Shown here: piece after piece, positions 6,246-11,154 of the stretch | Layout of the letters: every line of letters starts with the position of its first letter | Position numbering within the stretch: the first letter of the stretch is position 1 | Assembly (NCBI GenBank): GCA_900313745.1 | Contig: OMSM01000504.1 | Location: 1 to 11,154 of the forward strand | DNA: 11,154 bases | Origin: an uncultured Lachnospiraceae bacterium | GTDB lineage: Bacteria > Bacillota > Clostridia > Lachnospirales > Lachnospiraceae | Direction: 5' to 3' | Made by a program: the position numbers and the translations under genes | Notes under the pieces: model-generated | The model's database searches: none | What the model was told of the DNA's origin: nothing | What the model saw: only the letters and a program-made list of their open reading frames with translations

Positions 6246-6279
6246 GCGCGGAGGGGCGTAAGCCCTTCCGCGCCTTTCT
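6246..6279 (+). terminator. Stem-loop between oppA and oppB (leaky terminator or RNA stabiliser)
   Basis: A 12-bp stem with one G-U pair (6246-6257 with 6262-6273) closes a GTAA loop (6258-6261). The loop is a GNRA tetraloop and so very stable. The following tract, CTTTCT, is poor in T, so termination should be partial at best. Such elements between a binding-protein gene and its permease genes usually raise binding-protein mRNA over the rest, by attenuation or by protecting the 3' end of processed mRNA. That role is inferred here. Confidence 0.65.
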
Positions 6280-6285
6280 GGTAAG

Positions 6286-6302
6286 AAAGGTTGTCCCGTA
6301 TG
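6286..6302 (+). promoter_or_regulatory. RBS that favours the oppB ATG at 6300
   Basis: AAAGG at 6286-6290 lies nine bases before the ATG at 6300. The in-frame TTG at 6291 directly abuts the binding site with no spacing. ATG is therefore the better start, removing three residues from the longest frame. Confidence 0.7.
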
Positions 6303-7289
6303 CTGAAATATGTACTTAAGCGCATTCTCTACAGCATTTTGATTCTGTTCTTTGTGATGTTTATCATCTACGTCCTGATGTACAACATGCCCATGGGGTA
6401 CATCGAGACCAAGGCAAGAGAGCTCGCCTCCCGCCCCGGCGCGACCAAGAGCTATGCGGAATGGCTCGCGGACTTAAACGCGCAGTACGGTATGGACAAG
6501 GGCGTTGTCCTGGGGTATCTGACATGGCTTAAGAGTGCTCTGGTCGGCAACTGGGGAGATTCATGGGCCTGGACGATTCCGGTTACGGAGGAGTTCCACA
6601 ACACAGTCTGGTTTAGTTTTATTCTCGGTTTTGTCTCTTTCATTTTCGAGATTATCATTGCCATTCCGCTTGGAATTACAGCGGCAAAAAAGCAGTACAG
6701 CTTTACCGATTATTTCACCACCGTGGTATCGATGGTCTGTATTTCCATGCCGACTTTCTTTATCGCGACAATCCTCAAATATGTATTCTCTGTCAAGCTG
6801 GGCTGGTTCGACCTTTCCGGCATGCAGGGCAGAGACTATATGAAATTATCTGAGTTCGGGAAATTCCTCGACGTGGCGAAGCACTTTGTGCTTCCGTCGA
6901 TTACGATAATAATCATCAGCATCGGCGGTCTTATGCGTTATACAAGAACGAACATGCTGGAGGTCCTGAATGCCGACTACATCCGGACGGCTCGCGCGAA
7001 GGGTGTCCCGGAGAAGAAGGTTATTAACTACCACGCATTCAGAAACACTCTGATTCCGCTGGTGACTACCCTGGGCGGCAGCCTTCCCGGTCTTTTCTCG
7101 GGCGCTCTGATCACGGAAACCTTGTTCTCCATCAGAGGCATCGGCTACGCATCCTATACATCGATGACCCAGGCAGATATTCCGTTTATCATGTTCTATC
7201 TTGCTTTCATCTCCATTCTTACACTCCTGGGGAATCTGATTTCCGACCTGCTCTATGCGGTGGTGGATCCCCGCGTACGTCTGAGCTGA
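6300..7289 (+). CDS. oppB: Peptide ABC importer permease, OppB/DppB type
   Basis: This 329-residue inner-membrane protein has the usual length for OppB. With OppC it forms the translocation channel. Hydrophobic segments lie at about 9-28, 103-127, 138-164, 196-214, 251-275 and 295-322, which gives the expected six helices with a periplasm-facing loop between helices 1 and 2 (about 29-102). The cytoplasmic EAA-type coupling loop that contacts an ATPase is clear: D226-Y-I-R-T-A-R-A-K-G, then F-R-N-T-L-I-P. The end, V-V-D-P-R-V-R-L-S, is a classic OppB terminus. The helix 1-2 loop includes L-N-x-Q-Y-G-M-D-K, the usual N-terminal signature of this permease family. It follows oppA after a stem-loop and is followed by oppC after 107 bases. 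Nothing in it looks broken or enlarged, in contrast to OppC. Confidence 0.96.
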   Translation: MLKYVLKRILYSILILFFVMFIIYVLMYNMPMGYIETKARELASRPGATKSYAEWLADLNAQYGMDKGVVLGYLTWLKSALVGNWGDSWAWTIPVTEEFHNTVWFSFILGFVSFIFEIIIAIPLGITAAKKQYSFTDYFTTVVSMVCISMPTFFIATILKYVFSVKLGWFDLSGMQGRDYMKLSEFGKFLDVAKHFVLPSITIIIISIGGLMRYTRTNMLEVLNADYIRTARAKGVPEKKVINYHAFRNTLIPLVTTLGGSLPGLFSGALITETLFSIRGIGYASYTSMTQADIPFIMFYLAFISILTLLGNLISDLLYAVVDPRVRLS

Positions 7290-7316
7290 CAGCCCGGAAT
7301 TATCGATGCGTCAACG

Positions 7317-7350
7317 GGATTCCGCACCGCACAGCCTGCGGCGGGAATCC
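7317..7350 (+). other. Stem-loop between oppB and oppC
   Basis: GGATTCC (7317-7323) pairs with GGAATCC (7344-7350). An inner CCGCA/TGCGG stem (7327-7331 with 7337-7341) closes a 5-base loop, with a small internal loop between the stems. No T tract follows, so it is not an intrinsic terminator. It may be an mRNA processing or stability element. Nothing else is recognised in the 107-base gap except the oppC binding site AGGA (7386-7389). Confidence 0.5.
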
Positions 7351-7396
7351 GGACTAAACGGATTGTCCTGGGATGATCCGCGGATAGGATAAAAAC

Positions 7397-9457
7397 ATGG
7401 CAACCTACGATCTAAACGAAGAACTGAAGAGAAGAGAGGCCGCGCTGGCAGCGAAGAAAGCCGAAGAAGGGCAGGAGAGCGGGGAGAAGGAAGTCGCGCT
7501 CGACGATGTCAGCCGCGTCAAGGTGCTCTCGCCCGGAAGACAGGTTTTTAAGAGATTCATCCGGAACCGCCTGGCGGTTTTCGGATCCATACTGCTGATT
7601 TCCATGTTTGTCTTCTCTTTCTTAGGACCTCTTTTCTATCCTTACGGACAGAAACAGATTTTCTACACGTACGACAAGCAGAACGTCAATTACGCCCTGG
7701 CAAAACAGAACACGGCCTTCAACGGGTACGATATCGCGGATGAGGTCACAGCCGAGCGGCCGGTTGTCAACTCGATGAACAGCAATATCAAGAAGATGAT
7801 CGCCGAGGGACTGGACACTCTGCTGGTGCTGGGCGAGAACGGCGGCTACCGCATCCGCAGATATGGGGAAGATGTGTACATCCTTTCCTCGGGTGAAGCG
7901 GTTCCTGTATGTTCCACCGGCAGCGGCACGGTTGTGGTCGGTACCTACAGCCAGATCACAAAGAGTATTGAATACCAGGCCGCGGCAGTGGAAGGCCTGG
8001 ACGAAGCTGCCCAGGAGAACATCTCCGGCAAGAGCGGCAGTTTTACGTACAACGGAGTGGAGTATTCCTTTACCAGAGGTGCGGCGAAGAGCTATGAGAT
8101 CACTTCCGAGCTTTCCGGCGTGAGCTATACCGGCAAGGTAATGGATAAAGGCTTCGAACAGGTACTGGAGGATGCTGTCGGAAACAGCGCTTCCTTCGAG
8201 TATGACGGAGCGGACTACCTCATCAACCGGCAGGGACAGCGCTATGACGTCTACGAAATCATCGCCGACAAGGATGAGAAGATCTATACCTGCTATACGC
8301 TGGACACACGCGAGAGCGGGCAGAAGGTCAGCAATGAATTCCGCGTCGCGGCGCTGCTGGCATCCGGCGAGGACGGGAAGTTCAGCTATGAAGGAAAGAA
8401 TTACACCATAGCCGGAGAGGAAGGCGTGCTGGAAATCTACGATGCGGACGGGTCTGCTTATGCCGAGTTTACTCCCTTCGCCGTGCGCAGATATACCGGT
8501 GAGGACACCATGGAGTATAACCTTAAGAAGGCTATATCAGCCAAGATTGAGGAGATGCAGGAAAACGGCGTGAAGAGCGGCATCCTGGTCCATGAACTTC
8601 CTCAGCAGAATGAGGACGGATCCTATACCCGGAATGAGGACGGCAGCCTGGTCTATAACGAGACCGAGATGAAAATCACTCAGCGGGATACCGGCGAGTA
8701 CGTCATTAACTGCGATCAGATCAACTACATCATTGATATGTTCTCCTCGCCCTCATCGAAACATATCCTCGGGACGGACGGCGACGGATTCGACGTTATG
8801 GCGCGTATCATGTACGGCGGCCGCATTTCACTGATGGTCGGTTTTGTCGTTGTCTTCCTGGAGCTCTTCATCGGAGTGATAATGGGCGGTCTGGCAGGAT
8901 TCTACGGCGGCTGGGTGGACATGCTGATCATGCGTCTGGTGGATATTTTCTACTGTCTGCCTTCCATGCCGATCATGATTATCCTTGGCGCCATGATGGA
9001 TGCCATGAGAATGGATACCTACATCCGCCTGATGATTATGATGGCAGCCCTTGGCATCATGGGATGGGCCGGTGTCGCCAGGCTGGTCCGCGGCCAGATC
9101 CTCTCCCTCAGGGAGCAGGAGTTCATGGTGGCAGCGGAGGCTACGGGTATCCGGGTTAAGGACCGCATCTTCCGGCACCTGGTTCCGAATGTCATGCCTC
9201 AGCTTATTGTTACCGCGACTATGGGAATGGGCGGAGTTATTCTTACAGAGTCTACGCTTTCCTTCCTCGGTCTGGGAGTGAAGCACCCGCTGGCAACCTG
9301 GGGAACAATCATCAACTCGGTTTCCTCCGCTTCGGCGATGGCGCATTACGCGCACATCTGGATTCCTGTCGGCCTGCTCATCTGCGTTACGGTCATCGCC
9401 TTCAACTTCGTCGGCGACGGTCTCCGGGATGCGTACGACCCCAAGTCGAAAGGCTAA
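7397..9457 (+). CDS. oppC: Enlarged peptide ABC importer permease, OppC/DppC type
   Basis: This 686-residue protein is the second channel subunit, more than twice the usual OppC length of about 300. Residues 1-56 are a charged cytoplasmic N-terminus with a probable helix (residues 7-23). TM1 is at about 60-80. A soluble region of about 365 residues (about 85-450) comes next. At residue 456 the normal OppC sequence resumes with H-I-L-G-T-D-G-D-G-F-D-V and Y-G-G-R-I-S-L. Five further helices lie at about 476-500, 506-533, 541-567, 600-622 and 652-674. The coupling loop that binds the ATPase is intact (E575-F-M-V-A-A-E-A-T-G, then F-R-H-L-V-P-N-V-M-P), as is L-S-F-L-G-L-G. The C-terminus is short and normal. 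By standard topology the large insert faces outside, where OppA docks. The frame is unbroken, and the start ATG follows AGGA by seven bases. This is a true in-frame insertion, not a fusion at a terminus. Confidence 0.95.
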   Translation: MATYDLNEELKRREAALAAKKAEEGQESGEKEVALDDVSRVKVLSPGRQVFKRFIRNRLAVFGSILLISMFVFSFLGPLFYPYGQKQIFYTYDKQNVNYALAKQNTAFNGYDIADEVTAERPVVNSMNSNIKKMIAEGLDTLLVLGENGGYRIRRYGEDVYILSSGEAVPVCSTGSGTVVVGTYSQITKSIEYQAAAVEGLDEAAQENISGKSGSFTYNGVEYSFTRGAAKSYEITSELSGVSYTGKVMDKGFEQVLEDAVGNSASFEYDGADYLINRQGQRYDVYEIIADKDEKIYTCYTLDTRESGQKVSNEFRVAALLASGEDGKFSYEGKNYTIAGEEGVLEIYDADGSAYAEFTPFAVRRYTGEDTMEYNLKKAISAKIEEMQENGVKSGILVHELPQQNEDGSYTRNEDGSLVYNETEMKITQRDTGEYVINCDQINYIIDMFSSPSSKHILGTDGDGFDVMARIMYGGRISLMVGFVVVFLELFIGVIMGGLAGFYGGWVDMLIMRLVDIFYCLPSMPIMIILGAMMDAMRMDTYIRLMIMMAALGIMGWAGVARLVRGQILSLREQEFMVAAEATGIRVKDRIFRHLVPNVMPQLIVTATMGMGGVILTESTLSFLGLGVKHPLATWGTIINSVSSASAMAHYAHIWIPVGLLICVTVIAFNFVGDGLRDAYDPKSKG
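7649..8746 (+). other. OppC extracytoplasmic insertion with degenerate tandem modules
   Basis: Residues 85-450 of OppC divide into roughly five units of about 60 residues, starting near residues 131, 191, 251, 312 and 374. Each unit has an amphipathic helix-like stretch, and in the clearest units a beta hairpin-like motif follows. Three copies are obvious: G-K-S-G-S-F-T-Y-N-G-x-x-Y at 211, G-N-S-A-S-F-E-Y-D-G-x-x-Y at 262 and G-E-D-G-K-F-S-Y-E-G-x-x-Y at 324. A weaker copy, G-E-N-G-G-Y-R-I, is at 146. The shared pattern is G-x-[SD]-[GA]-x-F-x-Y-[NDE]-G-x-x-Y-x-[FI]. The region is acidic overall, lacks membrane helices, and has no enzymatic motif that I recognise. Confidence 0.75.
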
Positions 9458-9509
9458 TGCGCTGCATTCAGATGTCGTTGAGTTTTGATTCATATTAAGG
9501 GGCTGACCC

Positions 9510-10694
9510 ATGGCAGATAAATCTAAGAAAACATCATATATATCCGGCAAGGAGTCCAGGAAGATCACCAAGTTCAACCGCAAGCTCACCCGGAAGCTCG
9601 AGAAGGAAAGAGAGGACGCAGGCAGGGATCCGGCCCTCTACACCACCGTTATGAAGGATGAGAACAACGTTGTTGAATTCGACAACGTTTGCACGTATTT
9701 CTTCACCGATGTCGGAACCGTTCGCGCGGTTGACGGTGTTAATTTCAATATTCCGAAGCATTCAACAGTCGGCGTCGTCGGCGAGTCGGGCTGCGGCAAG
9801 AGCGTAACCAGCCTGTCCCTGATGCAGCTGCTTCAGAGACCTTCCGGGCAGACGGTAGGCGGCGAAATCCGGTTTAACAAAGGCGACGGAACGGCTGTCA
9901 ACATCGTCAAGGCACCGAATTCGGTGATGGAGAAAATCCGCGGAAACGAGATATCCATGATTTTCCAGGAGCCGATGACCAGCCTGAACCCGGTCTTCCG
10001 GATCGGAGCCCAGGTCGACGAGGTGATCAAGCTGCACAATCCGGATATGTCGGATCAGGACGTAAAGGCCAGGACCATCGAGATGCTCGATCTGGTTGGC
10101 ATCGCCAATAAGGAAGGCGTCTATGAGATGTATCCTCATGAGCTCTCCGGCGGCATGCGGCAGCGCATCTGCATCGCCATCGCACTTGCCTGCAATCCGA
10201 CGCTTATCATCGCGGATGAGCCGACGACCGCTCTTGATGTGACAATCCAGGCGCAGATCCTTGATCTGCTGCAGAACCTGAAGGACAAGCTGAACTCCTC
10301 GATTATGCTGATCACCCATGATCTCGGCGTGGTGGCCGGCATGGCGGATTATGTGGTGGTCATGTATGCGGGACGCATCATTGAGAAGGGCACTGCGGAC
10401 GAGATTTTCCATGATCCCAGGCATCCGTACACCATCGGACTGATGAAGTCCAAGCCTGTTGTGGGCAAGAAGGTCGAACAGCTCTACAACATTCCCGGCA
10501 ACGTGCCCAATCCGGTGCATATGCCCGATTACTGCTATTTCCGGGACCGCTGTGAGATGCGCTGTGACCGTTGCAGCGGGCATTATCCTCCGGAGATGAA
10601 GATCAGCGATACGCACATTGTTTCCTGCTATCGCTATTACGATGAAGGCGAGAATCTCGGATATCCCAAGTCCGTGAATGTGGAGGAGCTGTAA
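9510..10694 (+). CDS. oppD: Peptide ABC importer ATPase, OppD/DppD type
   Basis: This 394-residue protein is one of the two cytoplasmic ATPases that power the importer. The family motifs are complete: Walker A G-E-S-G-C-G-K-S (91-98), Q-loop F-Q-E-P-M-T-S-L-N-P (152-161), signature L-S-G-G-M-R-Q-R (212-219), Walker B L-I-I-A-D-E-P (232-238, catalytic E237) and H-loop H270. The C-terminal oligopeptide/dipeptide domain holds Cys 342, 348, 352, 355 and 373. Relatives carry a cysteine set there that can bind an iron-sulfur cluster. The N-terminus is unusual: about 53 strongly basic residues (K/R-rich, probably helical) precede the normal start of the fold at V54-V-E-F. The ATG at 9510 follows AAGGGG (9497-9502) by seven bases, which supports the extended start. 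The stop overlaps the first base of oppF (TAATG). Confidence 0.97.
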   Translation: MADKSKKTSYISGKESRKITKFNRKLTRKLEKEREDAGRDPALYTTVMKDENNVVEFDNVCTYFFTDVGTVRAVDGVNFNIPKHSTVGVVGESGCGKSVTSLSLMQLLQRPSGQTVGGEIRFNKGDGTAVNIVKAPNSVMEKIRGNEISMIFQEPMTSLNPVFRIGAQVDEVIKLHNPDMSDQDVKARTIEMLDLVGIANKEGVYEMYPHELSGGMRQRICIAIALACNPTLIIADEPTTALDVTIQAQILDLLQNLKDKLNSSIMLITHDLGVVAGMADYVVVMYAGRIIEKGTADEIFHDPRHPYTIGLMKSKPVVGKKVEQLYNIPGNVPNPVHMPDYCYFRDRCEMRCDRCSGHYPPEMKISDTHIVSCYRYYDEGENLGYPKSVNVEEL

Positions 10695-10696
10695 TG
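10682..10696 (+). promoter_or_regulatory. RBS and coupled start of oppF
   Basis: GGAGG (10682-10686) lies inside the last codons of oppD, seven bases before the oppF ATG (10694-10696). That ATG shares its A with the oppD TAA stop. The overlap implies translational coupling, which would keep the two ATPase subunits in step. Confidence 0.9.
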
Positions 10697-11154
10697 GCAG
10701 AGATCGTTAATGCGCAGGGTATGCCTGCGGCATCAGGTAATGACAATATTCTGGAGGTCAGGAACCTGCGCAAATGGTTCCCGATCAAATCCAGTTTCTT
10801 TAAGCGGACGATCGGAAACGTCAAGGCTGTTGACGGCGTATCCTTCAGCATTAAGCGAGGCAAGACCATGGGGCTTGTCGGCGAATCGGGATGCGGCAAG
10901 TCCACCTGCGGGCGCACCATCCTGCGTCTTCAGGACAAGACGGACGGGGACGTGATCTTCGACGGACAGGATGTATTTGCCCTGAGCAAGGAGGAACTGA
11001 GAAAACTCCGCCCAAGGATGCAGCTGGTTTTCCAGGATCCTTATTCCTCTCTGTCCCCCCGGCTTCCCGTCGGCGAGATTATCGGCGAAGCAGTGAGAGA
11101 GCACGGTATTGTCGATCCCTCTGAGTATGACGACTATATCACGCGCGTCATGGA
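10694..11154 (+). CDS. oppF: Peptide ABC importer ATPase, OppF/DppF type (3' end missing)
   Basis: The frame starts at the ATG at 10694 and stays open to the last base, giving 153 complete codons. The remainder, including the signature motif and Walker B, lies beyond the window. Visible motifs are I-L-E-V-R-N-L-R-K-W-F-P (19-30), the A-V-D-G-V-S-F element (45-51), Walker A G-E-S-G-C-G-K-S-T (63-71) and the Q-loop V-F-Q-D-P-Y-S-S-L-S-P-R with Q114. The W-F-P opening and F-Q-D-P-Y-S-S-L are characteristic of OppF rather than OppD. The product should pair with OppD as a heterodimeric ATPase. The N-terminus has only a short extension of about 18 residues, unlike OppD. Confidence 0.95.
   Translation, partial: MAEIVNAQGMPAASGNDNILEVRNLRKWFPIKSSFFKRTIGNVKAVDGVSFSIKRGKTMGLVGESGCGKSTCGRTILRLQDKTDGDVIFDGQDVFALSKEELRKLRPRMQLVFQDPYSSLSPRLPVGEIIGEAVREHGIVDPSEYDDYITRVM

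Noticed and set aside
7397..9457. oppC as a mis-joined fusion of two genes or a frameshifted pseudogene
   Set aside because: The frame is continuous and the permease motifs resume in the correct order after the insert. There is one normal start and stop, so it is an in-frame internal insertion.
9762..10616. Minus-strand open frame of 284 codons inside oppD
   Set aside because: It lies wholly opposite a complete ATPase gene. Its translation is His/Leu/Arg-rich with no recognisable domain, which is a shadow of + strand codon bias.

Overview
The window reads as a chromosomal stretch of a moderately high-GC anaerobic Firmicute, most likely a member of the Clostridia close to Lachnospiraceae. I infer this from strong GGAGG ribosome binding sites, a perfect HrcA/CIRCE operator, U-rich intrinsic terminators, Glu-rich lipoproteins and the overall protein style. 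I cannot name a species. All convincing genes lie on the + strand.

Layout: (1) 1-708 is the 3' part of an ABC-2 type export permease, closed by an intrinsic terminator at 756-790. (2) 841-2199 is an M18-family metallo-aminopeptidase with a TTG start. (3) 2315-2360 carries a perfect CIRCE operator whose spacer holds the -35 box of a sigma-A promoter. It drives a small heat-shock protein (Hsp20, 2493-2933), which ends at a strong terminator (2980-3024). (4) 3143-3700 is an unrecognised protein with four predicted membrane segments and its own likely promoter. (5) 3752-11154 is an oligopeptide/dipeptide ABC import operon in the classical order: lipoprotein substrate-binding protein (oppA), two permeases (oppB, oppC) and two ATPases (oppD, and oppF cut off by the window end). 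A stable stem-loop lies between oppA and oppB, a second one lies between oppB and oppC, and the oppD stop overlaps the oppF start.

How they work together: the Opp system would import peptides. OppA captures peptide outside the cell, OppB/OppC form the channel and OppD/OppF hydrolyse ATP. A cytosolic M18 aminopeptidase nearby would fit with trimming imported peptides, although it is a separate transcription unit.

The most unusual content is in the extracytoplasmic parts of the importer. OppA is tethered by an almost uninterrupted stretch of about 74 residues with about 40 glutamates, and its binding domain has an apparent insertion of about 125 residues. OppC, normally about 300 residues, is 686 residues long because an extracytoplasmic region of about 365 residues separates TM1 from TM2. 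That region looks built from about five degenerate modules of about 60 residues. This enlarged outer surface is the best candidate in the window for an undescribed functional elaboration.

Gaps without genes: 709-840 (terminator, possible promoter, RBS), 2200-2492 (CIRCE, promoter, long leader), 2934-3142 (terminator, UUCG hairpin, promoter), 6200-6299 and 7290-7396 (intra-operon stem-loops), and 9458-9509 (RBS only). No tRNA, rRNA, CRISPR array, insertion sequence or phage element was seen.
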